Shown in pieces: positions 44,182 to 53,539 of a DNA stretch of 64,000 nucleotides; position 1 is the first letter of the stretch; the number at the start of each line of letters is the position of its first letter. The DNA lies in assembly GCF_014218725.1 (NCBI RefSeq), contig NZ_JABBJE010000001.1:620001-684000 (forward strand). Reading direction: 5' to 3'. The translations under genes and the position numbers were made by a program. Below the pieces are notes generated by a model. The model did not search any database. It had not been told where the DNA came from and saw only the letters and a program-made list of their open reading frames with translations. Origin of the DNA: Brevundimonas huaxiensis. GTDB lineage: Bacteria; Pseudomonadota; Alphaproteobacteria; Caulobacterales; Caulobacteraceae.

Positions 44182-45588
44182 ATGCGACCAACCGGTTCCG
44201 ACATTCTCGTTGTCGACGACGAGGCCGACATCCGCGACCTGGTGTCCGGCCTGCTGGAGGACGAGGGCCATGCCGTGCGCGTGGCCGCAAACTCCGACGA
44301 GGCCCTGGCCGCGATCCGCGCCCGAAAGCCGTCGCTGGCGATCCTGGACATCTGGATGCAGGGCGGGGGTCTGGACGGGTTGGAGCTGCTGGAGGTCGTC
44401 AAGGAGCTGGATCCCGATCTGCCGGTCGTGATGATTTCCGGTCACGGCAACATCGAGACGGCGGTGACGGCGCTGAAGCGCGGCGCCTATGACTTCATCG
44501 AAAAGCCGTTCAAGTCGGATCGGCTGGTCGTCGTGGTCGAACGGGCCATCGAGGCGGCGACGCTTAAGCGCGAGAACCGCCGGCTGCGCGCGGCGACCAT
44601 GACGCCGTCGGGTCTGATCGGCCGATCGCAGGCCGCGCAGGCCTTGCGCAGCACCATCGCCAAGGTGGCCCAGGCCAACAGCCGGGTTCTGATCGCTGGA
44701 CCGGCCGGCTCGGGCAAGGAGCTGGTGGCGCGCCAGATCCACGAAGCCAGCCCGCGCGCCCGCGCCGAGTTCGTCGCGATTTCGGCCGCCGGCATGACGC
44801 CGGAACGTCTGGACGTCGAACTGTTCGGCGAAGAGGGCCAGGACGGCCGCCCGCGCAAGATCGGCGTGTTCGAACGCGCCCACAACGGCACGCTATATCT
44901 GGATGAAATCAGCGACATGCCGCGCGAAAGCCAGAGCCGCATCCTGCGTGTGCTGGTGGACCAGCGGTTCCGGCGTGTCGGCGGAGAGCAGGACGTTCAG
45001 GTCGATGTCCGCGTCGTGACCTCAACCTCTCGCGATCTGAAGGCCGAAATCGCAGAGGGACGTTTTCGCGAAGACCTGTTCCACCGTCTGAACGTGGTGC
45101 CGATCCGTGTCCCGCCGCTGTCGGAACGGCGCGAGGACATCGCCGAACTGGTCGAATATTTCGTCGACACGATCAGCGCGTCTCAAGGTCTGCCCAAACG
45201 CATCGTCGGGGACGATGCTGTGGCGGTGCTGCAGGTTCATCCGTGGCCCGGAAACATCCGCCAGCTGCGAAACAATATCGAGCGGTTGCTGATCCTGGCG
45301 ACCGGCGATCCGGCCGAGACGATCACCGCCGACATGCTGCCGCAGGAGGTGGCGACATCTAACGGCGGGACGGCGAACCTGGGCGGCGAGCGCACCATCG
45401 CCCTGCCGCTGCGCGAGGCGCGCGAGGTCTTCGAGCGGGAGTATCTGGCGGCGCAGATCATGCGGTTCGGCGGCAATATCTCGCGCACCGCCGCCTTCAT
45501 CGGCATGGAACGATCGGCTCTGCACAGGAAGCTGAAGTCGCTGGGCGTGTCGCCCGCGCGCGGCGGAGACGAGGACGAGCCGGCCTGA
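44182..45588 (+). CDS. ntrX: Response regulator NtrX (sigma-54 activator-like, GAFTGA absent)
   Basis: A 468-residue NtrC-family regulator. The receiver domain has the acidic pocket VVDDEADIRD and phospho-acceptor D56 in LAILDIWMQGG, with KPF near 105. The AAA+ domain shows a Walker A-like AGPAGSGKELVARQIHE and LYLDEISDMPRESQSRILR, and a C-terminal Fis-like HTH (GGNISRTAAFIGMERSALHR). The L1 loop that carries GAFTGA, which contacts sigma-54, is missing: ELFGEEGQDGRPRKIGVFERA runs across that place. It therefore probably does not activate sigma-54 and acts as a different kind of regulator. Partner kinase is the adjacent ntrY; the dat start overlaps its stop. Confidence 0.93.
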   Translation: MRPTGSDILVVDDEADIRDLVSGLLEDEGHAVRVAANSDEALAAIRARKPSLAILDIWMQGGGLDGLELLEVVKELDPDLPVVMISGHGNIETAVTALKRGAYDFIEKPFKSDRLVVVVERAIEAATLKRENRRLRAATMTPSGLIGRSQAAQALRSTIAKVAQANSRVLIAGPAGSGKELVARQIHEASPRARAEFVAISAAGMTPERLDVELFGEEGQDGRPRKIGVFERAHNGTLYLDEISDMPRESQSRILRVLVDQRFRRVGGEQDVQVDVRVVTSTSRDLKAEIAEGRFREDLFHRLNVVPIRVPPLSERREDIAELVEYFVDTISASQGLPKRIVGDDAVAVLQVHPWPGNIRQLRNNIERLLILATGDPAETITADMLPQEVATSNGGTANLGGERTIALPLREAREVFEREYLAAQIMRFGGNISRTAAFIGMERSALHRKLKSLGVSPARGGDEDEPA

Positions 45589-46448
45589 TGTCGCGCGTCG
45601 CCTATGTGAACGGCGCCTACAGCCTCCACGGCGAGGCCGTGGTCCATATCGAGGACCGCGGTTTCCAGTTTGCAGACGGTGTCTATGAGGTCTGGTCCGT
45701 CTTCGACGGGCGGCTGGCCGATTTCGAAGGTCATATGAGCCGCCTCCACCGCAGTTTGAGCGAACTGAAGATCGACATTCCGATGAGCGCCGGCGCCTTG
45801 GGCGTCGTTCTGCGCGAGACCGTGCGGCGCAATCGCGTGCGCAACGGCATGGTCTATCTGCAGGTCACACGTGGCACGGCACCGCGCGATCATGGCTTTC
45901 CGGTCGATATCGCGCCCAGCGTGGTCGTGACGGCCAAGTCGATCGATCCGGCGCGAAACCAGCGACTGGCGAAAAACGGCGCGGCCGGCGTCACCCAGCC
46001 CGATATTCGTTGGGGGCGTTGCGACATCAAGACGGTCGGCCTGCTGGCGAATGTGCTGGCCAAACAGGCGGCGCGCGAGCGCGGCGCCTATGAGTGCCTG
46101 ATGTACGACGACATGGGGCTGATCACCGAAGGCGCATCGACCAATGCGTGGATTGTGGATGAGCACGGCAGGCTGAGAACGCGGGACATCCAGGCCAATA
46201 TCCTGCGGGGCGTCACGCGAGCGGCGGTCCTAGAGCTCGCCGCCGCCGAGGGTGTCGAACTGGAAGAACGCGCCTTCTCGGTCGACGAAGCGAAACGGGC
46301 GCGCGAGGTGTTTGTCACCGCCGCCAGCGCCTTCGTCATGCCGCTGGTTTCGCTGGACGGCGTGAAGATCGGCGATGGCAAGCCCGGGCCCGTCGCGACC
46401 CGCCTGCGAGAACTCTATCTTGAACAGGCGCGTCGAGGGGCCATTTAG
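45588..46448 (+). CDS. dat: D-amino acid aminotransferase
   Basis: Class IV PLP enzyme (286 residues) transferring amino groups between D-amino acids and 2-oxo acids, supplying D-alanine or D-glutamate. Features are [20 protein letters not shown] at the start, [17 protein letters not shown], the Schiff-base lysine in [18 protein letters not shown], and the cofactor segment [16 protein letters not shown]. Branched-chain transaminase and 4-amino-4-deoxychorismate lyase share the fold, but the N-terminus fits D-alanine transaminase best. The ATG overlaps the ntrX stop by one base. hfq follows after 101 bases. Confidence 0.9.
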   Translation: MSRVAYVNGAYSLHGEAVVHIEDRGFQFADGVYEVWSVFDGRLADFEGHMSRLHRSLSELKIDIPMSAGALGVVLRETVRRNRVRNGMVYLQVTRGTAPRDHGFPVDIAPSVVVTAKSIDPARNQRLAKNGAAGVTQPDIRWGRCDIKTVGLLANVLAKQAARERGAYECLMYDDMGLITEGASTNAWIVDEHGRLRTRDIQANILRGVTRAAVLELAAAEGVELEERAFSVDEAKRAREVFVTAASAFVMPLVSLDGVKIGDGKPGPVATRLRELYLEQARRGAI

Positions 46449-46549
46449 GGCGTTGCCCGAGCGGCCGGGCGGCGGTTAAGGTCGCTGTCGGCTGCATCGG
46501 CCCCGCCGCTCCCACGGCGACAAACAATGAAGAACAGGAAAAACCTGCC

Positions 46550-46795
46550 ATGTCGCAAGACAAACGTCAGAACCTTCAGGACACCTTCCTCAACTCGGTT
46601 CGCAAGACCAAGACGCCGCTGACCATCTTTCTGGTCAATGGGGTCAAGTTGCAGGGCATCGTGACCTGGTTCGACAACTTCTGTGTCCTGCTGCGCCGCG
46701 ATGGCCAGTCCCAGTTGGTGTACAAACACGCCATCTCAACCATCATGCCGTCCGCGCCCGTGCAGCTGTACGAGCCGGACGCCGAAGAAGACTGA
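46550..46795 (+). CDS. hfq: RNA chaperone Hfq
   Basis: An 81-residue Sm-like protein that forms a hexameric ring and pairs small RNAs with mRNAs. The Sm1 motif [20 protein letters not shown] and Sm2 motif [11 protein letters not shown] (with the conserved KH) are complete, and N-terminal [10 protein letters not shown] is typical. The acidic C-terminus is short. ATG 46550; hflX starts immediately after its stop, the standard hfq-hflX pair. The gap 46449-46549 probably holds the hfq promoter; no clear boxes seen. Confidence 0.97.
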   Translation: MSQDKRQNLQDTFLNSVRKTKTPLTIFLVNGVKLQGIVTWFDNFCVLLRRDGQSQLVYKHAISTIMPSAPVQLYEPDAEED

Positions 46796-48109
46796 TTGAC
46801 CCAAAAACTGATCGACCACACCGTCCCGCTGATCCGGGCGGTCGTCATTCACCCCGACCGACGCTCGGACAGTCCCCGGCTAGCGAGCGAACGGCTTGAG
46901 GAGGCGGCGGGCCTTGCCCGCGCGCTGGACCTCGACGTGCGCGCCGAAGAGATCGTGCGGCTGCGCAGCCCAACGCCTGCGACCCTGTTCGGCACGGGCA
47001 AGGTCGAGGAACTGGCCGCGCTCGTGCGCGCCGCGGACGCCGAAGCCGTCATCATCGACGTCGCCCTGACGCCGGTGCAGCAGCGCAATCTGGAAAAGGC
47101 GTGGGAGGTGAAGGTCATCGACCGCACCGGCCTGATCCTGGAAATCTTCGGGCGTCGCGCGCGGACCAAGGAGGGGCGGCTTCAGGTCGAGCTGGCGCGG
47201 CTGGATTATGAGCGGTCGCGTCTGGTGCGCACCTGGACCCACCTCGAGCGGCAACGGGGCGGCACCGGCTCGACCGGCGGGCCCGGCGAAACCCAGATCG
47301 AGCTGGACCGGCGTCTGATCGCCGATCGGATCGTCAGGCTGAAGTCCGAGTTGGAAGAGGTGCGACGCACGCGCGGCCTGCACCGCAAGCAGCGTCAGAA
47401 GGCGCCGTTCCCGACCATCGCCCTGGTGGGCTACACCAACGCCGGCAAGTCGACGCTGTTCAACCGGCTGACGGGGTCGGAGGTCTTCGCCAAAGACCTG
47501 CTGTTCGCCACCCTGGACACCACCCAACGCACAATCCGGCTGCCGCAAGGGCGACCGGCCATCGTAGCGGACACCGTCGGCTTCATCTCTGACCTGCCTC
47601 ACGAACTGGTCGAGAGCTTCCGCGCCACGCTGGAGGAGGTCGGCGAGGCCGATCTGATCCTGCATGTCCGCGACATCGCCTCGCCCGACAGCGCCGCCCA
47701 GGCCAAGGACGTCGACGCCGTGCTGAAACAGATCGAGACGCCAGAGGGCAAGACGCGGCGGGTGCTGGAAGTCTGGAACAAGATCGACCTGCTAGACGAC
47801 GAAGCGCGCGAGACCGTGCTGGGTCAGGCCGAACGTCTGGCGAAGGACGGTGAGGCGGTCGCCGTCTCAGCCTGGACGGGCGAGGGGATCGAGCCTCTGC
47901 GCCAGATCATCGCCGGCCTGATCGACGATGATCCCGAGACCCAGCTGACGCTGGAGCCGCATCAGGGCGACGCCCTGGCGTGGCTGTACGAGCATGGGCG
48001 GGTCACGGCGCGCGATGCGGACGAGCTTGGCCGTACTCACGTCACGGTGCGGCTGCATCCTGCGGCGCTCGGGCGATTCGAGCGCCTGTATCCCGACCTG
48101 ACCGACTGA
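46796..48109 (+). CDS. hflX: GTPase HflX
   Basis: Ribosome-associated GTPase that splits stalled or heat-damaged ribosomes. The 437-residue protein starts at TTG 46796, directly after the hfq TGA. It has the N-terminal HflX domain (TLFGTGKVEELAALV), a coiled region (GGPGETQIELDRRLI) and the G domain with G1 LVGYTNAGKSTLFN, G2 TLDTTQRTI, G3 VADTVGFISDLP and G4 VWNKIDLL. The length is typical. A sodium/proton antiporter gene begins 6 bases after the stop. Confidence 0.95.
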   Translation: MTQKLIDHTVPLIRAVVIHPDRRSDSPRLASERLEEAAGLARALDLDVRAEEIVRLRSPTPATLFGTGKVEELAALVRAADAEAVIIDVALTPVQQRNLEKAWEVKVIDRTGLILEIFGRRARTKEGRLQVELARLDYERSRLVRTWTHLERQRGGTGSTGGPGETQIELDRRLIADRIVRLKSELEEVRRTRGLHRKQRQKAPFPTIALVGYTNAGKSTLFNRLTGSEVFAKDLLFATLDTTQRTIRLPQGRPAIVADTVGFISDLPHELVESFRATLEEVGEADLILHVRDIASPDSAAQAKDVDAVLKQIETPEGKTRRVLEVWNKIDLLDDEARETVLGQAERLAKDGEAVAVSAWTGEGIEPLRQIIAGLIDDDPETQLTLEPHQGDALAWLYEHGRVTARDADELGRTHVTVRLHPAALGRFERLYPDLTD

Positions 48110-48115
48110 GTTTTC

Positions 48116-49753
48116 ATGCATCTGATCGAAACCGTCCTGCTTCTGCTGTTGGCCGTGGTGATGTCGGGTTCGATCGCGCGGATCACGCGCATCGCCTTGC
48201 CTCTGGTTCAGATCGGGCTGGGCGCGGCCATCGTGCTGATCACGGGCAAGACGGTCGATCTTGAGCCGGACATCTTCTTTCTGCTGTTCCTGCCGCCGCT
48301 GCTGTTTCTGGACGGCTGGCGAATTCCCAAGGAAGACCTGTTTCGCGACCGCGCGGTCATCCTCGAGCTGGCGCTGGGGTTGGTGCTGTTCACCGTCGTC
48401 GGTCTGGGTTTCCTGATCTGGTGGATGATCCCGGAGATGCCGCTGCCGGTGGCCTTCGCCCTGGCCGCCATCCTGTCGCCGACCGATCCCATCGCGGTTC
48501 AGGCCATTGCGGCGCGGGCGCCCATCCCAAAGCGCCTGATGCACATTCTGGAAGGCGAGTCGCTATTGAACGATGCGACGGGCCTGACCTGCATGCGGAT
48601 CGCGGTCGCCGCCGCGACGACGGGAGCGTTTTCGATCGGCCATGCGGTTGGGACGTTCGCCTGGCTGGCCCTGGTCGGGGTCGCGGTCGGCGTTCTGGTC
48701 ACCACGGCCATCAGCTACGCCAAGAGCTTCGTCAGCCGACGCTGGGGCGAGGACGTGGGCGCGCAGATTCTTATCAGCCTGCTGATCCCGTTTGCGGCCT
48801 ATCTGGTGGCGGAAGAACTGCATGCGTCCGGCATCCTGGCGGCAGTGGCGGCCGGGGTGACGATGAGTTTCACCGAACGCGGCGGCATCGCCGGCCAGTC
48901 GATGGCGATGACGCGAGTCCGGCGCAGCGTCGTGTGGGACACGGTTCAGTTCGTGGCCAACGGCATCATCTTCGTGATCCTGGGCGAACAGATGCCCTCG
49001 ATCATGTCGCGGGCGGCCGAGGTGGTGGCGGGCACCAGCCGGCCCGAGGTCTGGTGGCTGGCGGTCTATGTGTTCGGCATCGTCGCCACGCTGGCGGCGC
49101 TGCGGTTCGTCTGGGTGTGGACATCGCTGAAGCTGACCCTGTTTCGCCGCCGCCATCGCGGGCCGCCGGCCAAGGTCGGTTTGCGGCTGACCATGGTAAT
49201 GTCTCTGGCAGGTGTCCGCGGCGCGATCACTCTGGCGGGTATCCTGACCCTGCCGTTCGCTTTGGGAGACGGGTCGCCGATGCCGTCGCGGAACCTGGCG
49301 ATCTTCTTGGCGGCGGGCGTGATCGTGGTGTCGCTGGTGCTGGCGACCTTCGCCTTGCCCCGGTTGCTGAAGAACGTCGAACTGCCGCCGGAGCCGTCGC
49401 ATGAGCAGGAAGAGGATCGCGGCCGGGTCGCCGCCGCCTCGGCCGCCATCCGCGCCATCGAGGACGCCTCGCACGCCATGGCGGAGGGCAAGTCCAACCC
49501 CGACCTCTATTCCGACATCGCCGGGCGGATCATGGAAACTTATCGCCAGCGGATCGAGACCCACACCCGCACCGACGAGGAAGACGCCGCCCTGACACGC
49601 AAGATGGACGACATCGAGCGTCGTCTCTGGCTTGCCGGGCTGGCCGCAGAACGCGAGGAACTGCGCCGATTGATGAGGGCGCGTCAGCTGGACGAGGTGA
49701 CGGCCAAGAAGCTGTTCCGTGACGTCGATCTACAGGAACTGCGCTACCTCTGA
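48116..49753 (+). CDS. CPA1-family Na+/H+ antiporter
   Basis: A 545-residue cation/proton antiporter. About 12-13 TM helices are followed by a ~120-residue hydrophilic C-terminus with helical, acidic character. CPA1 signatures are FLPPLLFLDGW, AAILSPTDPIAVQAI and ILEGESLLNDATGLTCMRI with the ND pair thought to bind the exchanged cation. It likely exports Na+ or K+ in exchange for protons. The start is 6 bases after hflX, so it may be transcribed with hfq-hflX. It converges on the HAD gene, with 3 bases between stop codons. Confidence 0.92.
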   Translation: MHLIETVLLLLLAVVMSGSIARITRIALPLVQIGLGAAIVLITGKTVDLEPDIFFLLFLPPLLFLDGWRIPKEDLFRDRAVILELALGLVLFTVVGLGFLIWWMIPEMPLPVAFALAAILSPTDPIAVQAIAARAPIPKRLMHILEGESLLNDATGLTCMRIAVAAATTGAFSIGHAVGTFAWLALVGVAVGVLVTTAISYAKSFVSRRWGEDVGAQILISLLIPFAAYLVAEELHASGILAAVAAGVTMSFTERGGIAGQSMAMTRVRRSVVWDTVQFVANGIIFVILGEQMPSIMSRAAEVVAGTSRPEVWWLAVYVFGIVATLAALRFVWVWTSLKLTLFRRRHRGPPAKVGLRLTMVMSLAGVRGAITLAGILTLPFALGDGSPMPSRNLAIFLAAGVIVVSLVLATFALPRLLKNVELPPEPSHEQEEDRGRVAAASAAIRAIEDASHAMAEGKSNPDLYSDIAGRIMETYRQRIETHTRTDEEDAALTRKMDDIERRLWLAGLAAEREELRRLMRARQLDEVTAKKLFRDVDLQELRYL

Positions 49754-49756
49754 TGC

Positions 49757-50413
49757 TCAGCGATCCATGAAGGCGGAGACGGCCGCATAGCTGTCGGCGA
49801 TAAAGTGGGCGCCGCGCGCCGTCAGGCGTTCGGCATGGCCGTCGCGAACATGGCCGCCCGCCGTCAGCCCCACGACCGTCATCCCGGCCGCGACGCCTGC
49901 GGTGACGCCCGCCTCGCTGTCTTCGATCACCAGGACGCGCGCCGGATCGACGCCCATCGTCTGGGCGGCGTGCAGGAAGATGTCCGGGTGGGGCTTGCCG
50001 CGCTCGACCACCAGGCCGGTGAAGACTGCGCCGTCGAAATGATCCGTCAGGCCGAACAGGTTCAGGCCGACGCCGATCCAGTCGGGGCCGCTGGACGAGG
50101 CGATGCAGCGGGGCTCGCGGCGGGCGGCGACGAAGTCCAGCAGACCGGGCACGGGTTCAAGTTGCTGCGGCGCGCGCTGGCGACAGGTCGCAAACCATGT
50201 CGTGTGGAAGTCGTCAGGGCAGGCACGACCTAAGGCTGCCTCGACGACCGGCCGATTGTCGCGCCAGCGCTTGCCGGTATAGGCGGCCAAGACGTCGTCG
50301 AGCGAGGTCGGCAGGCCGATGGCGGTCAGTTGCTCGGCCATGACAGTGCTGTTCAGCACCTCGCTGTCGGCGACCACGCCGTCGTAGTCGAATATGATCA
50401 GGTCGTAGGTCAC
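49757..50413 (-). CDS. HAD-superfamily hydrolase (phosphatase or beta-phosphoglucomutase-like)
   Basis: A 218-residue HAD subfamily IA protein. Motif I is DYDGVVADSE (nucleophile D9 and D11), motif II CIASSSGPDWI, motif III/IV VERGKPHPDIFLHAAQTMG and VIEDSEAGVTAGVAAGM. The cap domain lies between motifs I and II. Substrates of such proteins are sugar phosphates or nucleotides; none can be named here. GTG 50411-50413 is the start, 10 bases after the mazG stop, so it belongs to the same minus-strand unit as mazG and the GPH-type transporter. Confidence 0.88.
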   Translation of the reverse strand: MTYDLIIFDYDGVVADSEVLNSTVMAEQLTAIGLPTSLDDVLAAYTGKRWRDNRPVVEAALGRACPDDFHTTWFATCRQRAPQQLEPVPGLLDFVAARREPRCIASSSGPDWIGVGLNLFGLTDHFDGAVFTGLVVERGKPHPDIFLHAAQTMGVDPARVLVIEDSEAGVTAGVAAGMTVVGLTAGGHVRDGHAERLTARGAHFIADSYAAVSAFMDR

Positions 50414-50423
50414 GCGGGATCGC

Positions 50424-51218
50424 TCAGGCTTGAGGCGCGGCCTTTTCCGCGACCTTTGCGGCGTCCCAGAGGCGATCCATCTCGGCCAGGTCCGATTGGT
50501 CGGGTGTGCGGCCGTCCTTGGCCAGCGCCGCCTCGATGAAGCCGAAGCGACGCACGAACTTGGCGTTGGCGGCGCGCAGGGCGTCTTCGGGCTCGACGTC
50601 CAGCTTGCGCGCCAGGTTGGCGACGACGAACAGAAGGTCGCCCAGCTCTTCGCGCGCCTTGGCCTTGTCGCCGGCGGCGATCTCGACGCGCAATTCCTCG
50701 ACCTCTTCGGCCAGCTTGTCGAACACCTCGTCGGTCGATGGCCAGTCGAAGCCGACGCGGCCGGCGCGCTTGGTCAGTTTGGCGGCGCGGGTCAGGGCAG
50801 GCAGGCCGACCGGCACATCATCCAGGACACCGGGCTTTTTGCGGTCCTTGCGCTCGGCGGCCTTTATGGCTTCCCAGGCGATGGTCTGTTCCTTCGAGGA
50901 GCGCTGGGCCTCGTCACCGAATACGTGGGGGTGGCGGCGCTCCAGCTTGTCGGCGATGGCTATGACCACGTCGTCGAAGGCGAACAGCCCTTGTTCCTCA
51001 GCCATGCGGGCATGGAAGACGACCTGGAACAGCAGGTCGCCCAGTTCGCCCTTAAGCTCGACCAGATCGTTGCGCTCGATGGCGTCGGCGACCTCATAGG
51101 CCTCCTCGATCGTATAGGGAGCGATGGTGGCGAAGGTCTGCTCCACGTCCCACGGGCAGCCGCCGTCGGGATCGCGCAACCGCTCCATAACGCCGAGTAA
51201 GCGGTCGATCGGTCTCAA
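50424..51218 (-). CDS. mazG: Nucleoside triphosphate pyrophosphohydrolase MazG
   Basis: House-cleaning enzyme that hydrolyses NTPs/dNTPs to monophosphate and pyrophosphate. The 264-residue protein has two tandem MazG domains: LRDPDGGCPWDVEQTFATI, TIEEAYEVADAIERNDL, ELGDLLFQVVFHARMAEE, then EEVEELRVEIAAGDKAKA with EELGDLLFVVANLARKL. The metal-binding E-E-x-x-E and E-x-x-D motifs are present in both halves. The TTG start at 51216-51218 overlaps the transporter stop (TTGA); an ATG at codon 11 would leave the conserved region intact. Confidence 0.94.
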   Translation of the reverse strand: MRPIDRLLGVMERLRDPDGGCPWDVEQTFATIAPYTIEEAYEVADAIERNDLVELKGELGDLLFQVVFHARMAEEQGLFAFDDVVIAIADKLERRHPHVFGDEAQRSSKEQTIAWEAIKAAERKDRKKPGVLDDVPVGLPALTRAAKLTKRAGRVGFDWPSTDEVFDKLAEEVEELRVEIAAGDKAKAREELGDLLFVVANLARKLDVEPEDALRAANAKFVRRFGFIEAALAKDGRTPDQSDLAEMDRLWDAAKVAEKAAPQA

Positions 51219-52576
51219 CGGCGGGCTCCGTCGCGAGTTTCCAGGGCGAGGCGGATTTCATCGTGCCGCTTCGGCGTCAGGGGATAGCCCTTCAGCACCC
51301 AGGCGGCGGCGGCCAGCAACAGGCCGGGGACCAGAATGAACAGGATCTGCAGCGTCAGTAGTGAAAAGTCGCTGTTGCCCGTCGGTCCTGGCACAGCCTT
51401 GAAGCCCACGCCCTGCAGGATCAGGTAGGGGATCAGCGCGACCACATGGCCGATCTTGGTCGTCGCGGACAGGATGGAGAACATCAGTCCGGTGCGATCC
51501 ACGCCGGTCTCCAGCCGCACCTCGTCACCCGCGTCCGCCATCATGGCGCGCAACAGGAACAGGCCGGCCGCATAGGGCAGGCCGGCGATGAACATGGCCC
51601 CCGCCGTCAGCATGAAGTTGCCGCCGGGAACCAGGGTGGCGGCGATGTAGAGGGCCGCGAAGATCAGGCTGGCGACGGCCAGGGCCTTGTCCTTGCCGAT
51701 GCGCGTGGCCAGCCAGGCCCAGATGGGCGCGCCGCACAGACCGGCGATGAAATAGAACAACATGAACAGGCCGGCCTGGCTGTGGTCGTAGCCCTTGATC
51801 TGTCCGAAGAAGAAGAACAGCAGCGAACCCGTGATGCCCGGCGCGACGCCCAGCAGCAGGTCGGCGATCAAGAGCTTCCGGACCGTGGGCATCTTCAGCA
51901 GGGCCAGATAGGCGCCGGCGCCCCCATGCGGCTGGTCGCCCGCGTTGACGGGTTCTGGCACGGCGACCATGGCCAGACCGATGGTGACGGGCAGGGCGAT
52001 CAGAATGGCCCAGCCCATGATCCGCACGCCGTCGGCATAGTTCCCGATGCCCGTCTGAACCACCACGGTCGGCAGCACCAGAATCAGGATCACGCCGATG
52101 ATGTTGAACACCTGCCACCAGCCATAGACGCGGCTGCGCTGGTCATACTGCGGCGCAAGCACGGCGGCCCAGCCCAACTGACCAAGAGTGCCGATCGAGA
52201 AGCCGAGATAGAGGACCAGCAGCCAGCCGAAGAGATAGGCCGGCCCGGCGCCGGGCTGGACCACGACGAACATCATAAAAGCCGACAGCATCAGGATCGG
52301 CGTCGAGATCGCCATCCACGGGCGATAGCGACCGAACCGCGTCTTGGTCTTGTCCATGCCCCAGCCGATGAAGGGGTCGAAGACGATGTCGATCAGGCGC
52401 ACGGCCATGAAGACGGCCGCCACGACTCCCAGCTCCAAGCCCACATGGGTGGCGTAGAATTCCGGCAGGGTGACGGGCAGGGCGACGCCGAAGGCCGCCA
52501 GCGGCAGGCACGGCCCGGAAAAGGCCGCAAGCACGGCGTTGGAACGGCGGGGCGCGGTCGGCGCGGCGGTGGACAT
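51215..52576 (-). CDS. GPH/MelB-type major facilitator transporter
   Basis: A 453-residue polytopic transporter of the glycoside-pentoside-hexuronide:cation symporter type. About 12 TM helices are seen, with the family's first-loop sequence RLIDIVFDPFIGWGMDKTK and TRFGRYRPWM between helices 2 and 3, and a second-half TGVDRTGLMFS. Start ATG 52574-52576 (MSTAAPTAPRRSN); the longer frame to 53497 is antisense to the next gene. The ligand is not evident: no sugar-catabolic genes are nearby. It heads a unit with mazG and the HAD gene and is divergent from the VanY-like gene. Confidence 0.88.
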   Translation of the reverse strand: MSTAAPTAPRRSNAVLAAFSGPCLPLAAFGVALPVTLPEFYATHVGLELGVVAAVFMAVRLIDIVFDPFIGWGMDKTKTRFGRYRPWMAISTPILMLSAFMMFVVVQPGAGPAYLFGWLLVLYLGFSIGTLGQLGWAAVLAPQYDQRSRVYGWWQVFNIIGVILILVLPTVVVQTGIGNYADGVRIMGWAILIALPVTIGLAMVAVPEPVNAGDQPHGGAGAYLALLKMPTVRKLLIADLLLGVAPGITGSLLFFFFGQIKGYDHSQAGLFMLFYFIAGLCGAPIWAWLATRIGKDKALAVASLIFAALYIAATLVPGGNFMLTAGAMFIAGLPYAAGLFLLRAMMADAGDEVRLETGVDRTGLMFSILSATTKIGHVVALIPYLILQGVGFKAVPGPTGNSDFSLLTLQILFILVPGLLLAAAAWVLKGYPLTPKRHDEIRLALETRDGARR

Positions 52577-52681
52577 GCGTCGGTCCGAAAGGCGCGGCGC
52601 GAGTCGGCCGCGCGTCACCATGCCAGCGATCGGTGACGCATGCACTTGTGAGATCGACCGGCTTGGGGCTTCCTGTGGGAC

Positions 52682-53539
52682 ATGTGGCGAAGCCTTTTTG
52701 CGTTCCTGTCCGTTTGCTGCGTTCTGACGTTCGCCGGCGGCGCGCGGGCGGCCGGGCCCTGCCACACCAATGCTGACGGTTGGCGGGCGCAGGGACTGGC
52801 GAACGCTGAATCGGCCTACGGCATGGAATGGGCGCCGTTCGGGGTGGCGGAGTGGGGGTGGCAGGCCTATCTGCCGCTGATCCAGCGCGAACTGCATACG
52901 ATGTGCGGGGCCGGCACGCCGATCTTCGCGTCGCAACTGGCGGGGTTTCAGCAGACCTATGGCCTGGCGCCGACCGGTCTGTTCGATGTGGCGACATTCC
53001 AGGTGTTTCGCGGCCTTTGGCAGGAGCGCAGGCCATTCGTCATGGCGCGCGTCGGGGGAGCCTGTCCCGAGCCGCCGCCAATCAATCAGCTCGGCTATCT
53101 GGTCGCGTCCGAGGAACATGCAGACCGTCTGACGCGGCTGCTGCGCCGGGACGTCTTGGACGCCTATCGCCGGCTGGTCGCGGCCGCGCGGGCTGAGGTT
53201 CCGGAGGTGGGGGCCGATCCCGAACTGCTGCAGATCTTCTCCGGCTTCCGCGACCCCGAGGCGGACGCGGCGCGCTGTGCGCAGCAGGGTAACTGCGACG
53301 GCCTGCGCCGCGCGGTCTGCTCTCCGCATCGGACGGGCACGGCGGTCGATCTGTATGTCGGCCAGGCGCCGGGTCTGGGCGTCGATTCCACCACCCCAAC
53401 TAGTCGCGAATATATGGCGCGGTCGGCGACCTATCGCTGGCTGGTGGCGAACGCTGGGCGTTTCGGCTTTGTGCCCTATGTCTATGAGCCGTGGCACTGG
53501 GAGTATGTGAAGCCTTGGGATCCTTCGTTCGCGCCCTGA
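52682..53539 (+). CDS. VanY-like D-alanyl-D-alanine carboxypeptidase (M15)
   Basis: A 285-residue exported peptidase. Signal peptide MWRSLFAFLSVCCVLTFAGG ends at ARAAG. Residues ~25-130 resemble a peptidoglycan-binding helical region (FASQLAGFQQTYGLAPTGLFD). The M15B domain follows with QIFSGFRDPEADAARC, zinc motif SPHRTGTAVDLYVG (H and D ligands), RWLVANAGRFGFVPYVYEP and W-H-W-E-Y at the end. All metal and acid residues of VanY are present, so it should trim the last D-alanine of stem peptides in the periplasm. An HExxH protein gene overlaps its 3' end. Confidence 0.9.
   Translation: MWRSLFAFLSVCCVLTFAGGARAAGPCHTNADGWRAQGLANAESAYGMEWAPFGVAEWGWQAYLPLIQRELHTMCGAGTPIFASQLAGFQQTYGLAPTGLFDVATFQVFRGLWQERRPFVMARVGGACPEPPPINQLGYLVASEEHADRLTRLLRRDVLDAYRRLVAAARAEVPEVGADPELLQIFSGFRDPEADAARCAQQGNCDGLRRAVCSPHRTGTAVDLYVGQAPGLGVDSTTPTSREYMARSATYRWLVANAGRFGFVPYVYEPWHWEYVKPWDPSFAP

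Noticed and set aside
51215..53497. 760-residue version of the GPH transporter
   Set aside because: The upstream part is antisense to the VanY-like gene; the transporter's own ATG is at 52576.
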